From Bowmanella denitrificans (GTDB taxonomy: Bacteria > Pseudomonadota > Gammaproteobacteria > Enterobacterales > Alteromonadaceae), in the NCBI RefSeq assembly GCF_039522935.1, contig NZ_BAAAEI010000002.1:153190-217189 (forward strand): a stretch of DNA of 64,000 nt, written 5' to 3'. Numbering within the stretch: the stretch's first letter is position 1; every line of letters begins with the position of its first letter. A model generated the notes under the pieces. The model saw nothing but the letters and a program-made list of their open reading frames with translations, was not told the origin of the DNA and did no database searches. The position numbers and the translations under genes were made by a program. Positions 51,902-61,096 of the stretch are shown here, piece by piece.

Positions 51902-52764
51902 GTGCCTACGAGAATGGACGAAATCTGCTGAATAACCCCAGTATCTCTCAACAATTTGTTATGACCAAGGTTTTGCGTGCGATACAACGGCATACCCTGT
52001 TCGCGGCTCACATCTTCAATGTGATTGAAAGGCGCGAATTTATCGTCGGTATCATGGATCAGATAAAGGCGATCACGGTATTTATGCAGGTGATGCTGGT
52101 ACTGCAGTTGCTGCCATTGGGTTTGATACTGGCCAGAGATATGTTCCAGCACCAGCGACAGCATCTTGGCGGAAATACCCATACGTTCCACTTGTACAAA
52201 CATTAGCTCAAACAAGCGGATAGGCATGGCAATCAGGATCAACTTGGTATCTGTCAGGTACTGAGGTTGCAGATTCAGGCTGGCCAGCCCGCCCATGGAA
52301 TGGGCAATAATGGCGGATACAGCCTGATGGTTTTGCTGAAAATGGGCCAGCAGTTTTTCGGTGGCTTCAATAAAGGCCAGTAAATGCGCCTGCTTGCCAG
52401 TTGCACGTCCATGCGCCACATGATCAATGGCAGCCACACTGTAGCCTTGTTGCAGCAAGGTCTGAATCAGGGGTTCAAAACAGCGGCTGTTATCTGCCCA
52501 GCCGTGACTGGTGACAATCCATGGGCCACTGTGGCCAAACAGATGTACTTTTGCCATGCCTTGCCTGGTGTCAATATCCAGTTCTGCCGACGGGCTCACT
52601 TGTTCAAAGTGGCGGGTGCGCTTGCCATAGGGCCGCAGCAGTAACTGGCGGCCAAGCCATAACGCCAGTTTAGGGGTATTGTCACTCAGAAAACCGGTAA
52701 TGCCTTGTAAAACGCGTTGCCTGCGATTGCCACCCTGATCGTCTGCAAAGTAATTCAACGCCAT
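51898..52764 (-). CDS. Alpha/beta hydrolase
   Basis: About 288 residues. The nucleophile elbow is IIAHSMGGLASLNL; the oxyanion region is WIVTSHGWADNSRCF, and a catalytic His is expected in TQNLGHNKLLRD with an Asp in HDTDDKFAPFNH. No signal peptide, so cytoplasmic. ATG at 52764 has AGGAAG six bases upstream; the longer frame to 52818 would run through the operators. Substrate unknown (ester or lactone). First gene of the operon with tetR. Confidence 0.87.
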   Translation of the reverse strand: MALNYFADDQGGNRRQRVLQGITGFLSDNTPKLALWLGRQLLLRPYGKRTRHFEQVSPSAELDIDTRQGMAKVHLFGHSGPWIVTSHGWADNSRCFEPLIQTLLQQGYSVAAIDHVAHGRATGKQAHLLAFIEATEKLLAHFQQNHQAVSAIIAHSMGGLASLNLQPQYLTDTKLILIAMPIRLFELMFVQVERMGISAKMLSLVLEHISGQYQTQWQQLQYQHHLHKYRDRLYLIHDTDDKFAPFNHIEDVSREQGMPLYRTQNLGHNKLLRDTGVIQQISSILVGT

Positions 52765-52789
52765 GTTTGTCTTCCTGATCATAATAAAT

Positions 52790-52825
52790 AGTACAGTTGT
52801 ACTAATAAAATAGTTCAACTGTACT
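52790..52825. promoter_or_regulatory. Paired TetR-type operators
   Basis: AGTACAGTTGTACT at 52790-52803 and AGTTCAACTGTACT at 52812-52825 are two related palindromes spaced 22 bases centre to centre. They lie 26-61 bases upstream of the hydrolase ATG. The TetR protein of the same operon is the likely ligand. Confidence 0.7.
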
Positions 52826-52890
52826 ATTTTGGCAATGAGTAAGTGTCAGAGATAACAGCACGGAAGACCAATAAAGCGAAAGGGAGCCGG

Positions 52891-54858
52891 TTAGAACCGC
52901 CAGTCAATGCCGGCGGTCAGCTGGCGCTGCTGCTCCAGGTAAGGCCAGGTATTCACTACCCGCCGCGTTACTTCCGGTTGCCAGCGGCTTTGATCGAACA
53001 CATTATCAACATCCAGCCATAAGGACAGGCAGGCGTTAACGTGATAATTCAGGTGGGCATTGACGCCGGTCTGAGGATTGGTCAGCGGATTGTAAGGCAA
53101 GGCGCCGGGCGGGTTTTGCCAGCCACGCACATGTTGCATATGCACGCCAAGCTGCAGATTGTCCCCCAGGGTTTGGATCCAGCCTAGTTTCAACAAATGC
53201 CGGGGCATGCTGCTGGCATTGTCAGTATTCACGCCGGGAGCCAGGTTCTGCTGGTATGTCCAGGACAGCTCCAGGCGCATATTGCTGTCGACGGGTTGCC
53301 AGCGACTTTCCCACTCCAGCCCTTTGATGCGTTGTTCACCAAAGTTAAAGTAGCTGGCGGTCTGCCCTGGTTGGGCACGGCGAATAATCAAATCCTGGTT
53401 GTGACTGTAAAACAGACTCACGGCGCTGTAGAAACTGGCGCTGCTGTATGCCAGTTGAGCATCCCAGGTCTCAACCGTTTCCGGCTGCAGAGCACCATTG
53501 CCCATCACCACACCAGGCAGGGCGATGCCTTGCTCCAGCATCGAGGGGGCGCGATAAGCTTCGGCATACTGAATTTTTGCCAACCAACCATTTTGCCATT
53601 GGTAATTGGCAGACACCCGGCTGGAAAGATGGCTGTCGCCATGCTCGGCTTTATTTAGTTGTAAACCGGCCACCAGCGACAAGCGTTGGTTAAATTGATG
53701 GGCAATTTCGCTGAAGGCACGTTGCTGATTGTCCTGATAGGCAGGAATTATCTGAATATGGCCGCTTTGTGCATGGTCACCGGCGGAATCCCCCTTATTA
53801 CGCTGCAGCTCAACGCCCAGTGTCAGGGTGGTGTCGGCACTTAAATCGCGTTGCCAGCGCATATCCCATTGCCAGTCGTGTGCGTCCATATAGCTGGGCT
53901 GCGGACCGGGGTTAGTATAGTGATTGTGCATCGCGTTATAGGTGAGCGCGATACTCAGTTGGCCCTGCCACAGATTCTGTTGAGTGGAAAGGCTCAGCCA
54001 TTGCCGGGTGGCTTCAATGCTGGCCTGTTCAGTAAACAGACTGGCAATGGGTAAGGTGCCGCCATGACCAGAATGGCTGTCGGTATACAAATAGCTGAAC
54101 TGCCAGTCTCCCCAACCGCCTGCCAGGCGCATGCCCAGGTTCTGCTGGTCAAAATCTCGCACAAAGCCCTGGTTGGTCTCATCTTGAGCACGATATGGAT
54201 TATGTCTGTCGTTAAAAAAACGCAGGTTAACCGTAGCCCAGGCTGACTGGCGTTCAATGCCCTGACTGAGGCTGAGCATCTGCCTGCCGCCTGAGCCAAG
54301 GGCGGTGGTGATACCCTGGCTGCCAACACCGGGGTCGGTGACAATGTTCACCACCCCGCTAAAGGCATTGGTGCCATATTGCACCGAGCCCGGACCACGA
54401 ATAATCTCAAGTTGTTTAATCCCACCAAGCGGCATGGCGCGCAGAATAGCCAGATCGGCACCGCCATTCTGGGTTTCGCGAACGGGCTGACCGTCAAGCA
54501 GAATAAGCACATGAGTATTGTATTGGCCTGGCTGATCGCCGCGAATACTCAGGCTGTTCACCGGAAACATATAAGTGCCGGTGCCCAGTACCCCTGGGGC
54601 GAGCTCCAGCGCTTCAACCAAACTGGTAGCGCCATAAGCCTGGATCTGCTCGCGGCTGACCACCGACAGTACCCCCGGTGCTTGTGATAACGCCTGCAGC
54701 CTGCGACTGGAGGTCACCACTTCCACGTCCAGCAGTTCTTCAAAAGACAAAGCGAAAGGGTCAGGGGCTTCAGTTTGCCGGGCGTTAGCAGTATGCACCA
54801 GAAACAACAAGGGAAGGCAGACTCCCTTAAACAACAAATTCCGTTGGCGCCGCGTCAT
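52891..54858 (-). CDS. TonB-dependent receptor (BtuB/CirA-like)
   Basis: 655 residues with a signal peptide (GVCLPLLFLVHTANA-RQ). The plug has FEELLDVEVVTSSRRLQALS, APGVLSVVSREQIQAYGATS, SLSIRGDQPGQYNTHVLILL and IKQLEIIRGPGSVQYGTNAF. The barrel ends in WRF. The short barrel and the LLDVEV leader fit the vitamin B12/siderophore class. No cobalamin riboswitch or Fur box was recognised upstream, so the cargo is open. It is 126 bases from the hydrolase ATG, transcribed the same way. Confidence 0.9.
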   Translation of the reverse strand: MTRRQRNLLFKGVCLPLLFLVHTANARQTEAPDPFALSFEELLDVEVVTSSRRLQALSQAPGVLSVVSREQIQAYGATSLVEALELAPGVLGTGTYMFPVNSLSIRGDQPGQYNTHVLILLDGQPVRETQNGGADLAILRAMPLGGIKQLEIIRGPGSVQYGTNAFSGVVNIVTDPGVGSQGITTALGSGGRQMLSLSQGIERQSAWATVNLRFFNDRHNPYRAQDETNQGFVRDFDQQNLGMRLAGGWGDWQFSYLYTDSHSGHGGTLPIASLFTEQASIEATRQWLSLSTQQNLWQGQLSIALTYNAMHNHYTNPGPQPSYMDAHDWQWDMRWQRDLSADTTLTLGVELQRNKGDSAGDHAQSGHIQIIPAYQDNQQRAFSEIAHQFNQRLSLVAGLQLNKAEHGDSHLSSRVSANYQWQNGWLAKIQYAEAYRAPSMLEQGIALPGVVMGNGALQPETVETWDAQLAYSSASFYSAVSLFYSHNQDLIIRRAQPGQTASYFNFGEQRIKGLEWESRWQPVDSNMRLELSWTYQQNLAPGVNTDNASSMPRHLLKLGWIQTLGDNLQLGVHMQHVRGWQNPPGALPYNPLTNPQTGVNAHLNYHVNACLSLWLDVDNVFDQSRWQPEVTRRVVNTWPYLEQQRQLTAGIDWRF

Positions 54859-54991
54859 GCTTTCCCAAACAAAGACAGGTTATTGATGTTAAAAGCTAAA
54901 TCATCTTCGCCCGGGTTGCAAAGTTGTTTATGTAGTCGCACTGTAAGCTATTGTTATTCAGACTAAAGTGCCGCTGCTACCGCTAACTGAT

Positions 54992-55849
54992 TCAGGCCGC
55001 CAGGTAACTTAACCTGGAACGGATAAACTCAGCCAGTTTTTGGCTGGCCTGAGGATGCTTGTTGGACTGGATAAACAGGTTAATCCCCACCAGACCAAGC
55101 GACGGCAGACTGCGGTGTTTAATCAGGGTTAAATCGGTTGGCAGGGTACTTTTGGCCAGCACGGTGACCCCCAATCCTTCTTTTAACGCCGCGGTAATAC
55201 CGCCGATATCGGCATTGGTGTAACTGATGCGCCAGGGTTGATTGGCGGCTTGCAGGCGATCCAGTGCACGTCGCCGGTAAATGCAGCCACTGGGTGCCAC
55301 CACCAGGGCCACTTTATCGTCTGCAGGCCGGTATTGCGGGTTGGCTACCCACACCAGTTCATCTTGCAGCACGGTTTCCGGCTGGTTGGGGTGGGGCATA
55401 TCGTCCAGTGCCAGAATCAAATCAAACTGGCGACGACGCTCTTTGTCCAGCAGCGACTTGCTTAAGTCGCAGGTCACTTCCAGGGTCACATCCGGGTAGG
55501 CCTTGTTAAAGTCACCGATAATAGCGGGCAGCAGGCTGGTGGCGAACTCACTGGGCAGGCCCAGGCGCAACTGGCCGGTGAGCTGGGTTTGCTCAAACTG
55601 GCGAAACAGTTCATCGTTGATCGCCAGCATCTGCACCGCTTGCTGGTACAACTGCATACCGTCGCTGTTCACCTGCTGGCGCTGGCCTTGACGAGTAAAG
55701 AGCTTGCGCCCGAGCTGTTCTTCCAAACGCTTGATCTGCAGGCTGATGGCGGGCTGCGAGCGGCCAAGAAAATCCCCGGCCTTGGCATAGCCGCCCATTT
55801 CCACCACAGTGACAAAAGCACGTAAATTATCCAGGGACAGTTGTTTCAT
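54992..55849 (-). CDS. LysR family transcriptional regulator
   Basis: 285 residues. The N-terminal HTH is AFVTVVEMGGYAKAGDFLGR followed by SQPAISLQIKRLEEQLGRKL. The effector domain has GQLRLGLPSEFATSLLPAII. The protein is not obviously GcvA, although gcvT lies 337 bases away on the other strand. No divergent partner except the gcv operon across a repeat-bearing spacer. Target unknown. Confidence 0.88.
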   Translation of the reverse strand: MKQLSLDNLRAFVTVVEMGGYAKAGDFLGRSQPAISLQIKRLEEQLGRKLFTRQGQRQQVNSDGMQLYQQAVQMLAINDELFRQFEQTQLTGQLRLGLPSEFATSLLPAIIGDFNKAYPDVTLEVTCDLSKSLLDKERRRQFDLILALDDMPHPNQPETVLQDELVWVANPQYRPADDKVALVVAPSGCIYRRRALDRLQAANQPWRISYTNADIGGITAALKEGLGVTVLAKSTLPTDLTLIKHRSLPSLGLVGINLFIQSNKHPQASQKLAEFIRSRLSYLAA

Positions 55850-56186
55850 GGTCGTCGCGTTAGGTGTTAGGTGCCAGGCGAGAGGAGTAAAGTGCCTTGC
55901 ACCAATGTGGATGAATCAGAGGTGGTGGCGGTAAATAAGGCAACAGGCGTATCTGGGTTGTCTTTTGACTATTGCCCCTTATGGTTTCCTCACTCCTCAC
56001 TCCTCACTCCTCACTCCTCACTCCTCACTCCTCACTCCTCACTCCGTTGGCATCAGTTTCTTAAATGATGTATGGATAATACATAACAATTCTTAATGTA
56101 TCCATTTGGATTTCCAATTTGTTGCCTTGTGTTGAAGCTCCTATAATCAGGCCACTTTTTTTGAACCTCACAAGAGTGCCAAAGCC
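55850..56186. promoter_or_regulatory. gcvT upstream region with sigma70-like promoter
   Basis: A good promoter is seen: TTGTTG at 56119-56124, a 17-base spacer, and TATAAT at 56142-56147, about 40 bases before the gcvT ATG. The heptamer array at 55987-56045 lies upstream of it. No glycine riboswitch features were found. Confidence 0.65.
55987..56045 (+). repeat. Heptamer tandem array TCCTCAC x8.4
   Basis: Eight perfect copies of TCCTCAC plus TCC. Period 7, as in the AACTGCC arrays, but unrelated in sequence. It sits between the LysR gene and the gcv promoter. Confidence 0.95.
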
Positions 56187-57269
56187 ATGACCAACAAGAC
56201 TGTGCTGCACCCCAAACACCTTGAAGCCGGCGCCAAAATGGTGGATTTCCACGGCTGGGAAATGCCCATTAACTATGGCTCCCAAATTGAAGAGCACCAC
56301 GCCGTTCGTCGTGATGCCGGTATGTTTGACGTGTCGCATATGACCATTGTTGATATCAAAGGTCCGCAGGCCAAAGCCTATTTGCGTTATCTGCTGGCCA
56401 ACGACGTGGAAAAATTGAAGGACAAAGGCAAGGCACTGTACAGCGGTATGCTGAACGAAGCGGGTGGCGTGGTAGACGACTTGATCGTGTACTTCTTCGC
56501 AGACGACGATTACCGCCTGGTAGTGAACTCGGCCACCCGTGAAAAAGACATTAACTGGTTAAACAAAGTTGCCGACGGCTTTGATATCCAGATTATCGAA
56601 CAGCCTAACCTGGCTATGATCGCCATTCAGGGTCCCAATGCCAAAGCCAAGGCCGCCGAGCTGTTCAGCGCCGAGCAAAAAGCCGCCGTGGAAGGTATGA
56701 AGCCATTCTTTGGCGTACAAAGTGGCGAACTGTTTATTGCCACCACTGGCTACACCGGTGAAGCCGGTTATGAAGTGATGGTACCGGCCGAGCAGGCCTG
56801 TGACTTCTGGCAAAAGCTGCTGGATCTGGGCATTCAGCCTTGTGGTTTGGGCGCGCGCGACACCCTGCGTCTGGAAGCGGGTATGAACCTGTACGGCCAG
56901 GATATGGATGAAACCATTTCGCCGCTGGCCGCCAATATGGGCTGGACCATCAGCTGGTTGCCGGAAGAGCGTGACTTTATGGGCCGTAAGGCACTGGAAG
57001 AATACAACCGCAGCGGTAAAGACAAGCTGGTTGGCCTGGTGATGGAAGAAAAAGGCGTACTGCGCGCTGGCCTGACCGTTAAGGTGGAAGGTGGCGAAGG
57101 GGTGATCACTTCTGGTACCTTTTCACCGACCTTGGGTTACAGCATTGCAATGGCCCGTGTGCCTTCCAGCGTAAGGGATACAGCCGAGGTGGAAATGCGC
57201 AAAAAGTGGGTTACAGTAAGAGTGGTTAAACCCAGCTTTGTCCGTAACGGCAAAAAAGTAGAACACTAA
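56187..57269 (+). CDS. gcvT: Glycine cleavage system T protein (aminomethyltransferase)
   Basis: 360 residues, usual size. VDFHGWEMPINYGSQIEEHH, DVSHMTIVDIKGPQA, GYTGEAGYEVMVPAEQA and GLGARDTLRLEAGMNLYGQD are conserved family blocks. It transfers the methylene group from the lipoyl-bound aminomethyl of GcvH to tetrahydrofolate. First gene of gcvTHP, 28 bases before gcvH. Base composition is typical of a highly expressed gene, with strongly biased codons from here through gcvP. Confidence 0.96.
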   Translation: MTNKTVLHPKHLEAGAKMVDFHGWEMPINYGSQIEEHHAVRRDAGMFDVSHMTIVDIKGPQAKAYLRYLLANDVEKLKDKGKALYSGMLNEAGGVVDDLIVYFFADDDYRLVVNSATREKDINWLNKVADGFDIQIIEQPNLAMIAIQGPNAKAKAAELFSAEQKAAVEGMKPFFGVQSGELFIATTGYTGEAGYEVMVPAEQACDFWQKLLDLGIQPCGLGARDTLRLEAGMNLYGQDMDETISPLAANMGWTISWLPEERDFMGRKALEEYNRSGKDKLVGLVMEEKGVLRAGLTVKVEGGEGVITSGTFSPTLGYSIAMARVPSSVRDTAEVEMRKKWVTVRVVKPSFVRNGKKVEH

Positions 57270-57297
57270 AAACGTCACAAGTATTAGAGGAAATACA

Positions 57298-57687
57298 ATG
57301 AGCAACATCCCTGCCGAATTGCGTTATGCCGCGTCTCACGAATGGGTGCGCCCCGAAGGTAACGGCGTATACACCGTAGGTATTAGCGAACACGCCCAGG
57401 AACTTCTGGGTGATATGGTGTTTGTTGAACTGCCTGAAGTAGGCAGCAATGTCAGCGCCGGCGACGACGTAGCCGTAGCGGAATCTGTTAAAGCGGCATC
57501 CGATGTATATGCCCCTATCAGCGGTGAGATCCTGGCGGTAAACGAAGAGCTGGAAGACTCCCCTGAGCTGGTCAACTCTGACCCCTACGGCGACGGCTGG
57601 ATGTTCCGCATCAAAGCCGACGACGAGAGCGAACTGGCAGAGCTGCTGGACGCTGAAGGCTACGAAAACAGCATCGACGAAGAGTAA
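57298..57687 (+). CDS. gcvH: Glycine cleavage system H protein
   Basis: 129 residues. The lipoyl-lysine is Lys65 in AVAESVKAASDVYAPISGEI. It carries the aminomethyl group between the P, T and L proteins. AGAGG lies upstream of the ATG. A terminator-like hairpin follows its stop and precedes gcvP. Confidence 0.97.
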   Translation: MSNIPAELRYAASHEWVRPEGNGVYTVGISEHAQELLGDMVFVELPEVGSNVSAGDDVAVAESVKAASDVYAPISGEILAVNEELEDSPELVNSDPYGDGWMFRIKADDESELAELLDAEGYENSIDEE

Positions 57688-57696
57688 CAAATATTG

Positions 57697-57728
57697 AAAG
57701 GCCGCGCCGACCAGGTGCCGGCCTTTTT
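57697..57728 (+). terminator. Hairpin between gcvH and gcvP
   Basis: The stem AAAGGCCG / CGGCCTTT, with a 14-base loop, is followed by five T residues. It could partly terminate after gcvH, lowering gcvP, or the intervening 68 bases could hold a separate gcvP promoter. Confidence 0.7.
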
Positions 57729-57795
57729 CCGTTAAGCGCCCTGGGTTTTCCCGGGGTTTGCTTTTGCAACTTCCCTAACCGAGATACCAAGCATT

Positions 57796-60687
57796 ATGTC
57801 TGACACCAACCTCTCCCTGTCGCAACTTGAACAGAAGCAGGATTTTGTCCGTCGCCATATCGGCCCAGGCCAGGCAGAAACCGCTGCCATGCTGGACGTG
57901 GTAGGCGCCAGCAGCCTGGATGACCTGATTGAACAGACGGTACCCGCGGCCATTCGCTTACCTAAGCCGTTGAATCTGGGTGAGAGTCAGACAGAAGTCG
58001 AAGCCCTGACGGCGCTAAAAGCCGTGGCCAGTAAAAACAAGATTTTCCGCAGCCACATTGGTATGGGCTATCACGACACCCTGACCCCCAATGTGATTTT
58101 GCGTAACGTGATGGAAAACCCCGGTTGGTACACGGCGTATACCCCTTACCAGCCCGAGATTGCTCAGGGCCGCCTGCAGGCGCTGCTGAACTTCCAGCAA
58201 ATGACCCTGGACCTGACCGGTTTGCAACTGGCTTCTGCCTCCTTGTTGGATGAAGGCACCGCTGCCGCCGAAGCCATGGCCCTGGCCAAGCGTGTGTCCA
58301 AAAACAAAAAGGCCAACCTGTTCTTTATTGCCGACGATGTGCACCCACAAACCATCGACGTGGTAAAAACCCGCGCCGAGATGTTCGGTTTTGACATTAT
58401 CGTCGCCCCGGCGGCTGACGCCCCTAATCACGATGTATTTGGTGCGCTGCTGCAATACCCAGGTACCACAGGTGCTATCAGCGATCTGGAATCTCTGATT
58501 GCCACTTTGCAAGGCAACAAGGCCATTGTGTCGGTGGCGGCCGATATTATGAGCCTGGTGCTGCTGAAATCCCCTGGTGAAATGGGTGCCGATGCGGTTC
58601 TGGGCAGTGCCCAGCGTTTTGGTGTACCTATGGGTTACGGCGGCCCGCACGCGGCCTTCTTCGCCACTCGCGACGAGCATAAGCGTTCACTGCCTGGCCG
58701 GATTATCGGTGTGTCGCAGGATACCCGTGGTAAGCCAGCTCTGCGTATGGCGCTGCAAACCCGTGAACAGCATATCCGCCGTGAAAAAGCCAACTCCAAC
58801 ATCTGTACTGCGCAGGTGCTGCTGGCCAATATGGCGTCTTTCTACGCTGTGTATCACGGTCCAAAAGGCCTGAAAACCATTGCCAGCCGTATTCACCGTT
58901 TGGCCGATATCCTGGCTGCCGGTTTGCAGGCCAAAGGCCTGGAACTGGTGAATGACACCTGGTTCGATACCATCACGGTTAAAACCAGCAATAAAGACGA
59001 GATTGTTGCCCGTGCTATCGCTTCTGAGCGTAACCTGCGTACCGACCTTGACGGCGCGCTGGGTGTAAGCCTGGATGAAACTACCACTCGTGATGATATC
59101 AACAGCCTGTTCGACGCCTTCTTAGGCACCGGCCACGGTCTGGATATCGATGTACTGGATGCGCAAATCACTGCCAGCGGCTCGGCTTCTATTCCAGCCA
59201 ACCTGCTGCGTACCAGCGAGATTTTGACCCACGAAGTGTTCAATAAGTATCACAGCGAAACCGAAATGCTGCGTTACATCAAATCGCTGGAAGACAAAGA
59301 CCTGGCCCTGAACCACTCGATGATTTCACTGGGCAGCTGCACCATGAAACTGAATGCCACCGCCGAGATGATCCCGGTGACCTGGCCTGAGTTTGGCCGA
59401 CTGCACCCCTTCGCGCCGCTGGATCAGGCCCAGGGTTACCAGCAAATGATCAACGAGCTGGGCGATGCGCTGGTGGAAATTACCGGTTACGACAATATCT
59501 CCATGCAGCCTAACTCAGGTGCCCAGGGTGAATACGCCGGTTTGATTGCCATTCGTCGCTACCACGAAAGCCGCGACGAAGGTCACCGCAATATCTGTTT
59601 GATTCCAAGCTCTGCCCACGGTACCAACCCGGCGTCTGCGCAGATGATTGGTTACAAGGTGGTGGTGGTTGACTGTGACAAGAACGGTAACGTTGACCTG
59701 GCCGACCTGAAAGCCAAAGCCGCTGAAACGGCCGATAACCTGGCCTGTATCATGGTGACGTACCCTTCTACCCACGGTGTATACGAAGAAACCATTCGCG
59801 AGATTTGCGATATCGTGCACCAGCACGGTGGCCAGGTATACCTGGACGGTGCCAATATGAACGCCCAGGTTGGCCTGACCAGCCCCGGCTTTATTGGTTC
59901 TGACGTATCGCACCTGAACCTGCACAAAACCTTCTGTATTCCACACGGCGGCGGCGGCCCCGGTATGGGTCCAATCGGTGTGAAATCGCACCTGGCGCCT
60001 TTCCTGCCCAGCCACCCGGTAATGGCAATCAGCGGTACGCAGCCAACTAACGGTGCCGTATCTGCCGCGCCATGGGGCAGTGCGTCTATTCTGCCAATCA
60101 GCTATATGTACATTAAGATGATGGGCGGCGAAGGGCTGGCCAAAGCCACCGCGATGGCGATTCTGAACGCCAACTACGTGGCCAAGCGTTTGTCTGGCCA
60201 TTATCCGGTGCTGTACAAAGGCCGTAACGACCGTGTGGCGCACGAATGTATTATCGATATGCGCCCGCTGAAAGAAGCCTCTGGCGTTACCGAAATGGAC
60301 GTGGCCAAGCGTTTGAACGACTACGGCTTCCACGCCCCGACCATGAGCTTCCCGGTAGCCGGTACGCTGATGATCGAGCCTACCGAGTCAGAAGCCAAGG
60401 CCGAGCTGGATCGCTTCTGTGATGCCATGATCAGCATCCGTGAAGAAATAGCCAAGGTAGAAAGCGGTGAGTGGAACGACACCGACAACCCGCTGCACAA
60501 TGCCCCGCACACCCTGGCGGATATTTGTGACGACGAGTGGAACCGTGCCTACAGCCGCACCGAAGCAGCCTACCCGGTAGACGCCGTGCGCCGTAACAAG
60601 TTCTGGCCAAGCGTTAACCGTATCGACGACGTGTTTGGTGACCGTAATCTGGTGTGTTCTTGCCCTGCTACTGATACGTACAGATAA
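57796..60687 (+). CDS. gcvP: Glycine dehydrogenase (decarboxylating) P protein
   Basis: 963 residues, the single-chain form. The PLP lysine is Lys711 in LNLHKTFCIPHGGGGPGMGP. FVRRHIGPGQAETAAMLDVV at the N-terminus, GMGYHDTLTPNVILRN and SLGSCTMKLNATAEMIPVTW are also diagnostic. It decarboxylates glycine and loads the aminomethyl onto GcvH. It lies 108 bases behind gcvH with a hairpin between. A strong terminator follows. Confidence 0.97.
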   Translation: MSDTNLSLSQLEQKQDFVRRHIGPGQAETAAMLDVVGASSLDDLIEQTVPAAIRLPKPLNLGESQTEVEALTALKAVASKNKIFRSHIGMGYHDTLTPNVILRNVMENPGWYTAYTPYQPEIAQGRLQALLNFQQMTLDLTGLQLASASLLDEGTAAAEAMALAKRVSKNKKANLFFIADDVHPQTIDVVKTRAEMFGFDIIVAPAADAPNHDVFGALLQYPGTTGAISDLESLIATLQGNKAIVSVAADIMSLVLLKSPGEMGADAVLGSAQRFGVPMGYGGPHAAFFATRDEHKRSLPGRIIGVSQDTRGKPALRMALQTREQHIRREKANSNICTAQVLLANMASFYAVYHGPKGLKTIASRIHRLADILAAGLQAKGLELVNDTWFDTITVKTSNKDEIVARAIASERNLRTDLDGALGVSLDETTTRDDINSLFDAFLGTGHGLDIDVLDAQITASGSASIPANLLRTSEILTHEVFNKYHSETEMLRYIKSLEDKDLALNHSMISLGSCTMKLNATAEMIPVTWPEFGRLHPFAPLDQAQGYQQMINELGDALVEITGYDNISMQPNSGAQGEYAGLIAIRRYHESRDEGHRNICLIPSSAHGTNPASAQMIGYKVVVVDCDKNGNVDLADLKAKAAETADNLACIMVTYPSTHGVYEETIREICDIVHQHGGQVYLDGANMNAQVGLTSPGFIGSDVSHLNLHKTFCIPHGGGGPGMGPIGVKSHLAPFLPSHPVMAISGTQPTNGAVSAAPWGSASILPISYMYIKMMGGEGLAKATAMAILNANYVAKRLSGHYPVLYKGRNDRVAHECIIDMRPLKEASGVTEMDVAKRLNDYGFHAPTMSFPVAGTLMIEPTESEAKAELDRFCDAMISIREEIAKVESGEWNDTDNPLHNAPHTLADICDDEWNRAYSRTEAAYPVDAVRRNKFWPSVNRIDDVFGDRNLVCSCPATDTYR

Positions 60688-60709
60688 GCTTGAATTAGGC
60701 CATTGAAAC

Positions 60710-60744
60710 AACAAAGCGAGCTTAGTGCTCGCTTTGTTATTTTT
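60710..60744 (+). terminator. Terminator of the gcv operon
   Basis: AACAAAGCGAGC and GCTCGCTTTGTT form a 12-base-pair stem with a five-base loop, followed by ATTTTT. Confidence 0.93.
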
Positions 60745-60841
60745 CGGCCCCATATACACTAATAAGCTAAGCGACAAATCGCTCGCTTGATGCGTGCAGA
60801 CTCCAGAGATAATATTGCCTGGCGTATCAGAGGAGAACTTA

Positions 60842-61096
60842 ATGACTCAAACAATTAAAAAGGTTTATGTTGTACAGCGTCAGGACCCTTTAGATGATTT
60901 TGATACCTTGGCTAAAATTGGTCGCAGTGCTTCTCGTTCTGCAAGGGCCAAAGCCAGAAAACAGGGGGTGAGTTTTACCTACGCTAAAGCCGGGCGGGTG
61001 ATAAAACAGCATCCGGATGGTTCTGAACAGCTTGTTCGAATTATGAGTGAGCTTGAAAACTTCCCAAGCTTGCAAGCGGATCTATGCCAAGACTAA
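60842..61096 (+). CDS. Small basic protein, possible antitoxin
   Basis: 84 residues from the ATG at 60842, which has GGAG six bases upstream. No family recognised. Two parts are visible: an N-terminal strand-rich segment (KKVYVVQRQDPLDDFDTLAK) and a basic helix (SRSARAKARKQGVSF), then KQHPDGSEQLVRIMSELENF. It overlaps the zeta-like kinase gene by 13 bases. Small protein first, kinase second is the usual order of antitoxin and toxin, which is the only basis for the proposed role. Confidence 0.65.
   Translation: MTQTIKKVYVVQRQDPLDDFDTLAKIGRSASRSARAKARKQGVSFTYAKAGRVIKQHPDGSEQLVRIMSELENFPSLQADLCQD

Noticed and set aside
54859..54991. Cobalamin riboswitch or Fur box upstream of the second TonB receptor
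   Set aside because: No B12-box-like sequence and no GATAAT-type Fur repeats were seen.
55850..56186. Glycine riboswitch ahead of gcvT
   Set aside because: None of the conserved glycine aptamer blocks or tandem aptamer layout is visible; a sigma70-like promoter lies only 40 bases before the start.
58015..58680. 221-codon minus-strand frame inside gcvP
   Set aside because: Shadow of gcvP for the same reason as the other antisense frame.
59515..60333. 272-codon minus-strand frame inside gcvP
   Set aside because: It is antisense to a conserved gene with strong codon bias, which leaves the opposite frame open; composition is His/Arg/Val-rich and matches no family.
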